This document shows, piece by piece, positions 33,116-45,600 of a stretch of 64,000 bases of DNA; within the stretch, counting starts at the first letter, position 1, and each line of letters begins with the position of its first letter. This stretch comes from Eudorina sp. 2006-703-Eu-15 (Eukaryota > Chlorophyta > Chlorophyceae > Chlamydomonadales > Volvocaceae), in the NCBI GenBank assembly GCA_003117195.1, contig BDSI01000012.1, positions 1,121,316-1,185,315 of the forward strand, given 5' to 3'. Made by a program: the position numbers and the translations under genes. The notes under the pieces were generated by a model, which was not told where the DNA came from, made no database searches, and saw nothing but the letters and a program-made list of their open reading frames with translations.

Positions 33116-36100
33116 CTAGAGAACTGAGCCGCCCGGTGTGCGTGTGTCAGTGTATGTGTGTTTTGTGTGTTTTGTGTGTGTGTGTGTTTCCCCCCGACGT
33201 GTGGACATAGGTTTAGGGCCCTCGGACATCTCTGCGGATCTTCGAACCGTAGGTCGGTGGTGGGTGGGTGGGTGTGTATGGAGGGGGGCAGGGGGGAGTC
33301 TGTATCGCATCGGCCACTGCAGGTGCCGGCGGCGGCGGGGGCGGCGGAGGCTGCAGGGAACTTCAATAAAGCCGAGAGCGCTCGTGAGGACGTGGGGCGA
33401 CAACCCGCTGTGCAGGATGGGGATGAGGATGGGTTGACGGCGGGTGTGGAGGGCGAGGCGGCGGTGGCGCCCTCCGATGAGGCAGGAATGCGGATTGGGC
33501 AGTACGCAGGGCCAGGGGCACACGGTCTGTCTCGCCGTGACGGGGGCCCGGGGGGGATGTTGAACTCCGGGGGGGGCTCAGAAAGCACTGGTCGGGCTAC
33601 TGCAGGGCGGCGGGAGGGGGGTGGATGACGGACACTGGCAGGGGGGCTGGGGCGGGGCGGGGCTGGGGCTTGGGGTGGGGCTGGGGGCTGGGGCTGGTTG
33701 CGGGGCTGGGGCTGGAGGTCCAAGTGACGGGCGTGTGCGACCTCGCGTCAGCCCACCTCCCGAGGATCCGGACATCCGAGCGCCGACCACTTCCCAGTCC
33801 GGGATGTGGTCGAAAGGGGGAGGGGGGCAGTCTGCGGCAGGGGGAGTGGGCGATGCGGGGACCGGATGCGAGGACCGGCATCACATCACAACACATCACA
33901 TCGAAGCACATGGGCGCAGGGGCGGGGTCCGGGAGGGGGCGGGAGCGCCTCTGCACCTCGGATGACCCCTCGCAGCGCACATGAGGGGGGGGTCCACCGA
34001 GGCTGCATTGCACGCGGCTGCACTGCATGAGGGGGGGATTTTCGAATGGGCGCATGGTAGAATGGTTGGCTTTTCTCTCACGTTCAGTCCGGTAGTGGAT
34101 TCATGGGCCCGTGTCCCGTTTTTCATTCCCACCTCGGTGCTTTTTTTTGATGACGTTGCGGGAAGGGCTTCCGTTGGCGGGCCATTTTCTCAACAATAAT
34201 GTATGAGAAATCTAGGGGTTTCACTATCCAGGGTGTTTCACATGCCGGCCGTACCAGGCGGCGCTGCCGCGACGTGGGATCCGTCGGAATGCCCCGGGCG
34301 GCCGTAACGCGGAACGTGTTGCATGCCCTAACCCATACGGCCGAGGCCGCTGGGCGGGACGGCCCTTCCCCGCGAAGTGCATTGGGGCCTCCCGCCCTGG
34401 TCGCACGGTATGACGGAGCAGTTGGAGTGGGAGGGGCGGAGGTCGCAAGGGGAGGGAGGTCGGGGGCGCTATGCATGGGTGCGGCATTACGGCGGGGACC
34501 CACAGGTGGTTTCGAGCAGACGTGTGTGCTCTTACACAGCCGGGCTGCACTGCATCAGAATCTGACGAGCAGATAGATCTGTGGATAGATAGATGGATGG
34601 ATGGATATGCGCAAAGGCTACGAAATGGGAACAGGCACGAATGGCCTCCCTAGGGGTGAGTTCCACATCCCTAGCCGACATCGTCGGATGCAATCACCGT
34701 ATCACCCAAATGGCGGCCGTTCTGTCTCAGGACCCTCACCGCCCTCACTGTCTCAGGGCCCTCCTCACTGCCGCCACCACATCAACGATAATGAACGCAA
34801 TGACCATGATAGTATAACACCAGCAGTAATGACGACGGCTATCCTCCCTGATGATTTCTAGGCGAGCAGCGACCTGTCCGGGCACCAAGACGCCGTCTTT
34901 CGGGCATCCATGAATCTGTCGTAATTAACTGAATCTACAACTGAATATACAACTGAACTGAATGAACCCCTCCACCTCCAGATAACCACCACCCTCCCCG
35001 TGGCCCCGTGGAACAAATCTATCCGACGGGCCCTTTCCCATCAACACATACATGGCATACGGACTTGAAACATCACGGCAACGACCCGACCTCCCTGCAC
35101 CCACGACGCTGCTGCCCGGCAGCTGTGCACACAACAGATCAACACCGCCCCCTCCTATGCGCCCATCCCGAGTCACCGCCGTACGCACAGGGCTCCTCGC
35201 AACCAACGCACCGCGGCAGGGCTCGCAACCACAGCCCCGGGGCTGGTCAAACCAGTCAAAGGGCACCCTGCTTGACACGGACATCACCCGGGGCACCGTA
35301 CCCGCCCAACCCGTGGGACGTCAACCGAACCCCCGACCACTGCCTCTTTTGCGGAAACGCGTTCCGCCCCAGACAGAGCTCAGCGCAAAGCGCGCGTGCG
35401 GCTCAACACGGATCGCGTTTCGGGGCCGTTCCGCTCCAGGGGTGGGGTGGGGTGGGGGGCGCCAGTGCTCCGAAACCGGATGCGGGGGGTGGGTGGGTGC
35501 GAGAGCCCAACACAGGACGGCCTCGCCACGCAAACACAAGCGCACTTACCAGCACAGTACGGTGCAGTACAGTACAGTACGGCACAGGTACAGCAAAGCA
35601 AGCAATCGTCCGCCAGCGGGGCCCAAGACCTTTGTCCCGCGCTCCCAGGCACACACAATTAAGCACACGGCCGGGCTCATTCTCCGCGTGGTAAGCACTT
35701 CCTGCCTCACAGCCACCGTACGGTAGCTTCCTTCCGTTCCTTCCAGCATGAGAGGTCGCGGGGGAAGCTTCGCCGATCTCTCTTGCCATCGCCAGACACC
35801 TCTCAATCTCCTCAGCCAGCCCCAGCTAGCTTCATACAGCATCTCAAGCCACACCTGAACTGATATCACGAACCCGCCGAGGGGCGCCTTACACATGCTT
35901 GGACGCTCTTGAGTTGGGAGTTTTACCGAATCTGAGAGATATAAATCTTCCGTGTGTTCCCCCCGCATACCGCAGCCCGGTGGCGGGCTGCTTGCTGACC
36001 CAGGAGTGGATCAGACCCACCGCCTCGAGACGCCCCTAGAGTCGCCCCGTCGGGGCTCCTCCCCCTTCTCCGTTCCTCGAAGCTAGCCGACCCCGCAACC

Positions 36101-36163
36101 CGCGCTCTGACCGGACTGAGAAATGGGCACCCTCAGTGCACATCTGCCACGGCGCCGGCGTGC

Positions 36164-36417
36164 TCAGCGGCACAGCCCGCCCGCCACGTAACATCCATAA
36201 GCGCAGGCGCAGCCACGGAACCACCGCAGCCGAGCCGCCGGCACTGACCAGCACGCAGCCCCGCCAGCGCGGCCGTTCATGTCCGCTATACATGCCGTCA
36301 GCGCGGCCGTCAGCGATGCCGTCAGAGCGCAGATCCCCCGCCGGCCAGCCGTTCTGGGTGCCCCATCCCCCAACACCCAAGCCACAAGCCTCTCAAACTC
36401 CACGCCAAAAGTCAAGA
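36164..36417 (-). pseudogene. Possible amidoligase-like fragment
   Basis: The minus-strand frame opens with LTFGVEFERLVAWVLGDGAP and runs to a TGA at 36164. The pattern T-F-G-V-E-F-E resembles the start of amidoligase-type (ATP-grasp-like, COOH-NH2 ligase) domains found in fungi and algae. No in-frame ATG, no following catalytic region and no convincing splice partners were found, so this is at best one exon or a relic. The match rests on one short motif. Confidence 0.15.
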
Positions 36418-36697
36418 CGGCATCAGCGGGCCAGCGTCGGGCGCGACATCACGGAACCGAATAGCTCCACAGGGAGGTTGAGGGCCCTAGGATTGCCCCA
36501 GGTACTGCGGGTCTGGTCCTGAACAGCGCCGTTGGCCAACTGTGCCAAGTGCGCGTCAACGCTCTGCTCACGAAGGCACGAGGCCAACTGCGTGCAGTCT
36601 GCCAAATACACGTGTCTGACAAAGCATTATAGATAACGCAAGCGCGGGCGCGCGCCTCCGCCCAAGGGTCCACGATGCCCCGGCCGCTGCCTAGCAA

Positions 36698-36698
36698 C

Positions 36699-36754
<56 letters not shown>
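36698..36754. repeat. (CCAG)n microsatellite
   Basis: About 14 uninterrupted AGCC tetramers, giving artefactual Leu-Ala-Gly-Trp frames on the minus strand. Confidence 0.95.
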
Positions 36755-36755
<1 letters not shown>

Positions 36756-37436
36756 TGGCAACCAATCTAGGCGAGGGCTCCGCCTCCTTTTCGTTGTTCT
36801 GCCGCAACAGGACACATGCGAACGGGGACACAGCCCGCGCGGCAAACGGCGAACGGCACGCAGGACCCAGCCCGGCCGCATCGATCAAGTAAAGCATATT
36901 ATATATATTAAGTGGCACATAAGCGAGATAAAGATATTGTGGCATACGTCAACAGCTGTGACGGCGACATGCGGACAGCGCACAGCACAGCGGCGTGAGG
37001 TGCTCGCGGTGGATGGGCTGCTGTGGGCGCAGGCGATGAAAAGACGAATTCAGCGACATCTCGGTGTCCGTGGAGCAGCAGTATTTCGTCAGTTGCTTTC
37101 CAGTGCTCATGGCGCATGGCAGCAACACCAACATCAAGATAATAATGGCGAGGCCGAGGGCGGACAGGATGGGGCGCAGCCCCGAGACAGCATGTCTCCG
37201 AAGGCCGCGCCAGTGTTGAGTGCTTGGGTCTATACCCCCCACCCGATTATTCCAACCGTGTGTGCCCTAGGTAGCCTGGACACAACAGCTAATCAAGGGG
37301 GGCTGGCACGGTCGCGCGCGTCCCCCGCAGCCCCCTCTACGTGACGAGAGCGGCGACCCGCCACGCCCCCCTGCAGCAGCAGGCTCAACCTCCGCCCTCA
37401 AGACCATCTCCACCTGCTCGTCAACTCCCCCTTTTC

Positions 37437-37475
37437 GTCAACAAAGACAGCGGACCGCGAAGAGTCACCGAATGG
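37437..37475 (+). repeat. Dispersed 39-base sequence, copy 2
   Basis: GTCAACAAAGACAGCGGACC, then GCGAAGAGTCACCGAATGG, closely matching 31282-31320. Confidence 0.6.
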
Positions 37476-37585
37476 GTGGTAGCCAGCTACGCCCACCCCT
37501 GCCCCTGCGCACAGCCAGGATCTCAAAGTCCTGCCCCCCAAGCCCCCAAATTTGGGACAACCGGGGATCGATAGGCTCCCAGCTA

Positions 37586-37668
37586 GCGGCAACACAAGCA
37601 GCAACACAAGCGGCAACTGCGGTGAGTTGCGGCAACACAAGCAGCAACACAAGCGGCAACTGCGGTGC
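37586..37668. repeat. 43-bp tandem duplication
   Basis: GCGGCAACACAAGCAGCAAC starts at 37586 and again at 37629, and the copies are nearly identical. Confidence 0.85.
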
Positions 37669-39648
37669 GTGGTGAGGAGGCTACGGCTTTTCACCAATGG
37701 ACCACGGGGTCCGCCGTAACATCATCCATAATAAAACACGGTGGCGCTTCGCACCTTCCCCTCCCGTCCCAACGCCGTCCTCCTGTCCTCGTGCGGGGCA
37801 GGTCCACTGGTGCACCCGTTGAGCCCCACCGGGTGCACCTGGGCAGAGACATGAGGCGAAGCCCTCATGCAGCGAGGTGCGGGGAGGGGGCTGCGCCTCT
37901 CTCGTGAGAGTGTGCGCGCAGCATGCCCCGACATCACCGCTCGCCAGGTCCAACCCCCGCCCGGAACCCCGGTCGTTTCTGGGTTTGGTGGTTCTTTTCT
38001 TTTCAACCCCGGACCCGCCTGGCCTGGTGCGCAGGACGCCCACCGCGCGCCCCCTTCGGAAGCCGTCCATCGGGGCCCCCCTTGCCGGAAACATGAAAAA
38101 TTTGACAAGTGATTCAGAGCGGGCTACGGCGAGGAGTCTGCTTCTCCTTCGCACACGCACGCACACAATCATACACATAATCACGTCTTGTTTAAAAACA
38201 CATTTGAACAACACAGACGGATACAGATACACACAACCGCGTATTGTTTAAACGGGCGAGTTTCTCGCTAAGCAACACAGAAGAACTCACTTGTTTTCCA
38301 CAGCATGGTATACCCCCAAGACGCAAAAACAAGTGATCGCCCTCCAAATTCAAGTACATCTACATAACGTACGCTTCACATTCGTGCGCGTGTACGAACG
38401 TACGGTCGTCGTTGTACCGCCCGTACCAAGGCATTCGAGCCATCGGACGCTTCACAAACCCAACAACCCAACGCGTTGCCCACACGCCCCTCAAGCTCAC
38501 CTCCAGAGGCCCCCCCCCGGTGACATAACTGACCCAAGAGCCGCGCCGCACCGGCGGCCGTGCTGCTGCCACATCTGCTGGGCCTGGCTCTGCCTGGCTC
38601 TGCCTGGCTCTGCCTGAGCTGCATACCTCTCCATTCATCAGCGCCATCGCGACAACCTCTCGGCAACCTGGCTTTCGGCGCTGAGCTGTTGCCAAGGGAT
38701 CCGCACAGGTGGGGATCGGGTGGGGCACAGCCGCCCACCTTCCCCCTGCGGCCCAAAGCCGCGGAGTCCCCACCGTGCGGGGCAAGCTGCCTGCACTTCC
38801 CCCCGCCCCGTGCCCCCGTCCCCCGCCTCCCGTCCTCCGCCTTCCCCGCCCTTGTCCTTGCGCCCCGCCCACACCTCCCGCGGTTGCCAATGGGGCCTGC
38901 GGCCGCATCAGCCGCACCCGCTGCAGCTACTAATGCTACTGCTGCTGCTACTGCTGCTGCTACTGCTGCTGCTGCTGCTACTGCTGCTGTCGCCACGCAT
39001 GCACACGCATGCACACAGCTGAGATGCTGCTCCTTTCTCGCGGCTCAAAACTCAAAATTGCAGTACACAACCCGCGGCTTAACTACGCCCCCTGCAATCC
39101 CACGCACTCCTGCCTTGCCCTCCGAAGTACACACACGCACACGCACACGAAACACACACGCAGTTATCTTGTACAAACACACACACCCTAGTTCTCTTTA
39201 ACACACACATAAGCCCGTGTTGCTGTCGCTGTTGCTGGCACAGCCCTGCGCTGCTGTTGCTTCCCTGCACCCTAGGCCCGGCTACTAACCAACTAACTAA
39301 CCAACCAACCGGACAGGGCCTCACCTCTCCTCACCCCAACCAACCCAACCAACCTCAACCAGCCCACAGGTGAAGGCTACGGCCTCCGACGCCCCCCTCG
39401 CTGCACCGTCCGCAGCGAACAAGGGCCTGAGCCTGAGCCTGAGGTCGCGACTGTGCCCATTCTGTGGCCACCCTGGGTACTCTCTCCCCGAAGGCCGCCC
39501 GGGCTCCGGGGGCCACCCCCTGCGGCCCCGGAGCCCGGGGGTGGCCCCCGGTCAGGGAAGTCCGCCCGAGTCGCGAGTCATGTTGCCGGGGAGGGGGGAG
39601 GTTCAAGGAGCCGTTGGCCGTTGACCGTTGGCTGCCCGCCAGTGGCGG

Positions 39649-42600
39649 TCACGCGGCGTCTCCCCCCCCGGGGGGCCGCAGCAGGTAGGTCCTCAGCGGC
39701 CCCTTGCCCTTCACCTCCACCTCCCCGCGACATGTCCACTGCGTCCGACTGGCCTCGGGGAGGGCGCGGTACGTGTCCTCCGTGATCTGACGGCGGAGAG
39801 GGCCAAGGGGCGGGGCGGGGCGGGGCGGGGTGGGGCGGGGCGAGGCGGGGCGGGGCGAGGAGGGGCGGGGAGGGTTACAGAGGGTGGGTGGGAGCTGTGC
39901 CGCGGCAAGCGCCGTGCTTTTAGGCGGGCCTCTCCCTCCATCCCCCTCACCGACCTCCTCCTCATCGGCCTCCCGCTGCCGCCCCCTCTCTTCCCCCCAA
40001 CCCCAAACCCCACCTGTATGGCGCCCGGCACTCCGGTGCTCTCCATCCTGCTGGCCGTGTTGACTGTGTCACCTGCCGTACGTACAACGCGGCATGAGAC
40101 ACGAGGACGAAATCCCCCCGGGGGGGAATCAATGGGCAGCAGGGGGGCCGCGGGGGCGCCGCAGGCGGGGGCGCCGGAGGCGGTTCCCCAACGGCAAAGT
40201 GCTGTACACCAGGAACCGAAGCTGGCCTGGACAAGGAAGCGGTCGATTGTCCTTTTAACATAACGCGTATCGTCACAGAGACTCAACGCTGACAGACAGA
40301 CAGGCAGACAGACAGACAGCACACGGATACACATCTCTCCTGAAATGACACGGCCCCTTCCCAGGATCCAGGATCCACCACCACCACCACCAGGTTCCGG
40401 AGACGGCCAACCGCCGCACCGGCCCCTCCCTTCCCAACACATCCCGGATTTCCCAGCTGCCGCGTCCCTCGCCGCCTTGCACGGCCCTCCCCCCTCCCGA
40501 CCCCTTCGCCGCCCGGACAGACCGACCCACCAAACAAGCAGTAGCGGGCGCGGCAGGCCCCCACAATACCGGACATGACGGGGCCGCTGTTGATCCCCAC
40601 TCGGATCCGCAGCGGCAGGCCGCTGACGGGATCCGTCACCCGGGCCGCCGCGGTGATCATCCCCACTCCGAACTGCACCATGTCGGCCGCGTGGGAGGGG
40701 CTCTCGAACAACAGCCCGGTCGCGGCCATGTCTGCGGGGACCAGGGAGGTACGCCGGGGGGGAGAGGGGGGAAGAGGGGTGTGGGAAATTGGAGGACATA
40801 GTGAGCCCGTTGGGGAGGTGGGGAGCCGTGGGGGTGTGGAGGGAGGGATAAAGGACACTTTGGTAGGCATAGTGAAGCTGTGCTGCTGTTGAGAGGGAGA
40901 GAGAGGGAGGGGGTGTGTGCCCACGGCGAGAGGCAAGGAAAGGGAAGGGGGAAGGCAAAGCCCGGGATGGGACACCAAGCCGCCGGGCGAAAACTGACGC
41001 CGGGCGCGCCTTGCTGCTCTTATCACCGGGCCCAACCCCCTCCGCATATCCCCCCCTGCAATCCGTACACCCCCTGTCCCGCCTTTGGTACTGCGCAGCA
41101 GCCCAACTGGCCATCGGCACCATTGGCACCATGGGCAGTCAGCAAAGTTTGTGTACTCCTTCCCCCCCACACACACCCTCCCTCCCTCCTGCATCCCTCC
41201 CCGCCCTCCTTCCTGCACCCCTCCCCTCCACCCGTGCCGTCGCAACTGCCGTCCCGCCCCCGCTCACAGGCGTCGCCGATGGTCTCCACCTTGTACACAT
41301 TGAGCGGCGCCAGCAGGTCGTCGTAGCGGCTGAATAGCGAGTGCAGCACCGCCATCACCTGCTCCGGCTGCAGACAGCGAGCCATCGTGGTGTAGCCCAC
41401 GATGTCGGCGAAGAGGACAGTCACGTTCTTGTGCCACTGCTTGTACGGCACTTCGAGTACGACCAGCCCTGCAGCGGCGTCCTCGTCCGGCGCCGCCGCA
41501 CGCGCCGTCGGCGCCACCGGCGCCGCCGGGCCCGGCCCCGCGGCGGCGGCGGCGGCGTCGCCGCCGCCGCTCCCGTCGGCGCTGCAGGTGCCGCTGTCGC
41601 AGTCGCTGGAGCCGCGCCCGCGTCCCGGCGGTGTGGGACTCCAGGGAAGGCTCAGCTGGAGATGGCCGCCGCTGCTGACGCTGCCGAGCGGGTGGTGGTG
41701 GCTGCCGCTGGGGCTTAAAGCTGCGATAGCAAGGCAGGCATCCCCCACCCCCGGGCCGGCACGTCGGCTCATGGACAAGTGGATGCGAGGAGTGTTGGTT
41801 GGATGCCTGGTTGGATGATGCCCATGTGGTGGCAGACCCAGGGAGGCGACCCGGGCAGCGCGGCAGGGCCTGGACTGCGACCCCCCAGAGGGTATGCCCC
41901 GGGAGGCAACCCACGGGATAAGGGAAAGAAAAACCGGGGAGAATTTTCGAGTCGTGCAGGTACCGTTGTACAGTAGGTTCTACGGCAGTCGTGCAGGTAC
42001 GGTAGTCGTGCAGCTTCCATGCCGTCTGCACCCAATACCCGTGTTCGGGTACCACGCCAGTACCCCACCAAAGTCCCCGCGCGCGCAAAGCCCCCCTCCC
42101 CACTGACCTCCGTGGCTGATCGTGCGCCAGGAGTGGAGCCGCGACAGGGCCGATGACCCGGCGGGCGCACCTCCGCCGCTGGGGCCCGCGGCCGCACCGA
42201 CCGCCACGGACATCGAGGACGTCCCGTGGGTCACCGGCCCCGCGGCGACAGCCGCGCCGTCCGGAAACACCAGGCGCGGCAGCTCCATGCCTCCGGCAGA
42301 CCCACGGGTCAGCAGCGACGGCGGGATCGCCCCGCCGGCGGCGCCGCCACTGAAGCTGTGCCCGCTCGACGACAGCTGGACGAGCCGGCGGGTTTGGCGG
42401 GAAAGCGTCGGCGGCGGCGCCGCCGCCGCCGTCAGGCCCCCACTGAATGTCGAGCTCTTCTGTGTTCGGTCGGCGCCCGCTGCCCCACTGACAACACGCG
42501 AGCTGCCGTCGCCATCGGGGGTGCAGTCGGGGCCCCAGTGGGCAGCTGCCGAGTCGTCGCCGGCGATGTCGGACAGGACCTCGCCGCTGCTGATCGACTC

Positions 42601-45600
42601 GTCAATGCCCGGCAGCGGCACGCCCGCGGCGCCGAACACCGCTCCCGACCCGCGGGACGGGACGCGTGCCCAGGGCAGAAACGACGGGCGGGAAGCTGAC
42701 GTCACGGCGACCGCAGCGCCCAGAGCTGCCGCGGCCGCCCCGGGCAGCTGCGCTTCTCCCGACACTGACCCATGGGTCTCCCCACCGGCGGATGCGCTCC
42801 GCGCTGCTCCGTGCGGCGGCAGGCCGGTGCGCTCCTCATCCAATGGCTGAGCTCCGGCGGCGGCCATTGCTGCTGTCGCCGGCGCCGCCGCCGCCGCCGC
42901 CGCAGTCGTGGCTACCGCGGCTGCAGCGGCCCCGTCGGCGGGCTCGTCTTCGGGCGCCGCCGCCGCCGTCACAGCACCCGCCGCCGCTGCGCCGTCCGCG
43001 CCCGCTGTTTCGTCAGCAAGCGCCAAGCGGCCCATGGCAGACTGCGCTCCAGCTGCTGTCGCAGACGCCGCCGGAAGCGAGGGGAAGGACACCGGCGGCG
43101 ACGGCAGCGCGGGTGCCGGCGTGTTCGGCGCCAACCGCGCGGGCTGCGGTGCCGCGTGCGCCGCCAACGGCGAGTGCGGCGGCGACGACCACGCCGTTCC
43201 CGCCAATTGCGCAGCCGCCGCCGACGCCGCCGCTGCGGTGGTGGCGGCCATGCCGGTGTACGGCGCCCATGACGGCTGCGTCAAGCTGTGCCGCAGTGAC
43301 GTCGCCCTTCCGAGCAGTGTCGGGTGCGCGGCGGCGGCTGCGGCGGCGGGGCCTCGGCGCGGGGACACTGACCCGCTGCCAGTGTCGTGGGTGGGGATGC
43401 TGCCGAGGGCAGAAAGGCTCACAGTGCGGGGGGACCTCCCTGCGGCCACCCGGGCTCGGGAACCCGATCGACGGGAAGGCACCGGCTGCGGCAGCGACGC
43501 CGTGGCGGAAGCAGCGGCACTGAACTGACCGGGCAGCGGCGGCAGCGGCACTGACAGCGGCGGTGGTGCTGCCGCCGCTGCCGCCGTCGGCCCCGCCGCC
43601 GCTGCGTTGTACGGCAGCATGCCGTCGTACGGCCCAGGCACGCTTCCGTGGCCGGCGGCGGCGGCGGTGGTCGTGAGGACGGACGAGGGATGTCGCGGAG
43701 TGCCGGCGCCCGCCGACGGCGCCGCCAGGCTGCGGTGCACTCGGCGCTTCAGGAGCCGTACGGCGTCGTACGGCATAATGTCGGCCATCAACAGCTCCGC
43801 AACCGCCAGCTCAGCCTGTCGTGCGCGTTTCACAGCGGGGCGGACGGGCGCTCAACCTCGGCACACAACCAGACCTGTTCGTTAAGGTAGCAGAAGCGGT
43901 GTCGATGCCGCCGAGTGCAGGCCGCATAGGAAGGACAGAAACCCGAACCCAGGTCGCAGGCCACCCTCTAACCTGACCCGAAACGTCCACAGTCGTGTCA
44001 ACTGAAGGCGTCAGCGTGTACTCCACCCAAACAGACAAGTCCGGCCCAGACGGACTGCCTGTCGCCCGCGCCAAGCCCGTTCGTGTCAACTCCAAGACAG
44101 CGAAACCGCCCCCAGCTCCCGCCCACGCGCAGTTTGACAGAAGATGTGTACCAAATTTCCTATACAGTACCCCTCCCACCTCCTCCCTCCCTCCCTCCCT
44201 CCCACCTCCTCCCTATCTCCCACCTGCATGTGCTTCACGTACAACGCCGCCGCCAGCTCCTCCGCCAGGCTGCAGCTCAGCGCAAACAGCTCCTCATCCA
44301 GCGGCGGCGCCGGCGCCCTGCACGGGTACGGACCGCAGCCCGCAATGCCGTCGCCGCCGCCGCCGCTGACATCGTCCGCCGGCCTGGCCACCAGCAGCAG
44401 CCCAAACCGGTGCTCCAGACAGTGAATGGGCGCCACCAGGAACCCCGACGCGCTGACGTCAGCAGCCAGCATCACGACGTCCGCCGGCGGCGCCGACATC
44501 GGCTGCTCTCTGGCCGCGGCCGCCGCCGCCGCCGCCGTTGCCGCCAGCGGCGCCGTTGTGTCGCGGGGGGTGTCGGCCGTCGCCGCTGCTGCCGTGATGT
44601 CGTCAAAGGAAGCGGCGGCGCCGCAGTCCAGGCAGCTCCACAAAGTCGGCAGCTCCTCCAGAGACACGAAGGAACCCTCCCCTGCGTCGTCACCGCCCTC
44701 CTGCGGCGGCACCCACAGCTGCATCGCCGCCGAATGCACCAGCGGCACCAACACGGCCACTGGCGGCGGCGGCGGCCGCACCCCGCCGCCGCCGCCGTCG
44801 TCGCTGTTCTCGTCGGCCTCCGCCGGCAGCACCATCAGCAGGTACGCGCCCAGGCCGTCGTACAGCTCCGTCACGTGGTCCGACAGTGTTCGTACGACAC
44901 CAGCCACGTCAGCCGCCGCCAGCATCCTCAGCTTGACGGCCGACAGGAGAGCCTGCTGCCGCGCGAGCCAACGGTAGTCAACCTGCGCCGCCACCGTCGC
45001 CGCCGCCGCCGCCGCCGCCGTCAACCCGTCGTCGCGCACCAGGCAGTCCCCCTCTGCCGACCCCTGCACCCCTTGCGCCCCAACGCCGTCGCCACGGCCG
45101 CTGCTGCCCATTGGCTGCCCCTCCCCGACATCGCCGCCGCCGTCGACGGCCTCCGCCGCGAGGGTCGCGGCCGCGCGGGCCGGATGAACCTCGCGCTCGC
45201 CGACGCCAGCGGCCGCACGTGCGCGTGACGGTCCCAACGCCGTCGCGGCGATCCCTGCCGCCAGCAGGGCTGCCACCGCCGTCGCCAGCACGACCAGCAG
45301 CGCGGTACGGAACGCGGCCACACCGCCGCCGAGGTCCCCCGCCGCCGCCGCCGCCGCCACCAAAGAAGAAGGGGTCGCCGCCGCCCGGGACGTCCACAGC
45401 ACCACGCCGGCGGCCAGCGCCGCCGACAATGTCTCCCGGACCTCGGCCAGCTGCTGCCGCAGCCCCGCGGGCGGTCGGGACGGCCCAGCTGCCGCCACCG
45501 CCGCCGCCGCCGCCGCCACCAACCGCTCCAGGGCCGCTGTTCCCAGGGTGGCCACCGCCACAGTGCCAATCAGCGATTTGGGTAGACAAGGTATCAGCCC

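Larger units (their letters stand above)
32515..39648. other. Gene-poor region between the transporter and the cyclase 3' ends
   Basis: About 7.1 kb between two convergent genes, containing their 3' UTRs. A TGTAA at 33039-33043 is the likely transporter poly(A) signal. The region holds a GT tract (33079-33114), a GATA/GATG run (34577-34606), a CCAG tract (36698-36754), a 43-base tandem duplication (37586-37668) and CTG/CTA triplets (about 38930-38990). Many short open frames occur on both strands, but none shows splice-consistent homology. The exceptions, at low confidence, are the fragment at 36164-36417 listed separately and a Gly/Glu-rich frame at about 33280-33627. Old transposon debris is likely but no terminal repeats could be defined. 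Confidence 0.5.

Noticed and set aside
36949..37242. Minus-strand small membrane protein (ILSALGLAIIILMLVLLP)
   Set aside because: It has a GTG rather than ATG start, no splice partners and no recognisable family. A single hydrophobic stretch is weak evidence.
39364..39624. Plus-strand frame with CPFCGHPG, possible zinc-binding exon
   Set aside because: It lies opposite the cyclase 3' end, has no ATG context or splice partners, and the motif is too short to assign.
40283..41245. Minus-strand 320-codon frame containing part of the cyclase domain
   Set aside because: It reads through introns 3 and 4. The conserved cyclase motifs only join correctly when 41268/40731 and 40531/40072 are spliced.
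43834..44223. Separate gene boundary between the giant 5.1-kb exon and the cyclase domain
   Set aside because: An acceptor CGACAG at 43816-43821 joins in phase with the donor at 44223, giving continuous sequence LYVKHMQ to AELAVAELL. The downstream frame has only a GTG, not an ATG, to start from. A split gene cannot be excluded without cDNA.
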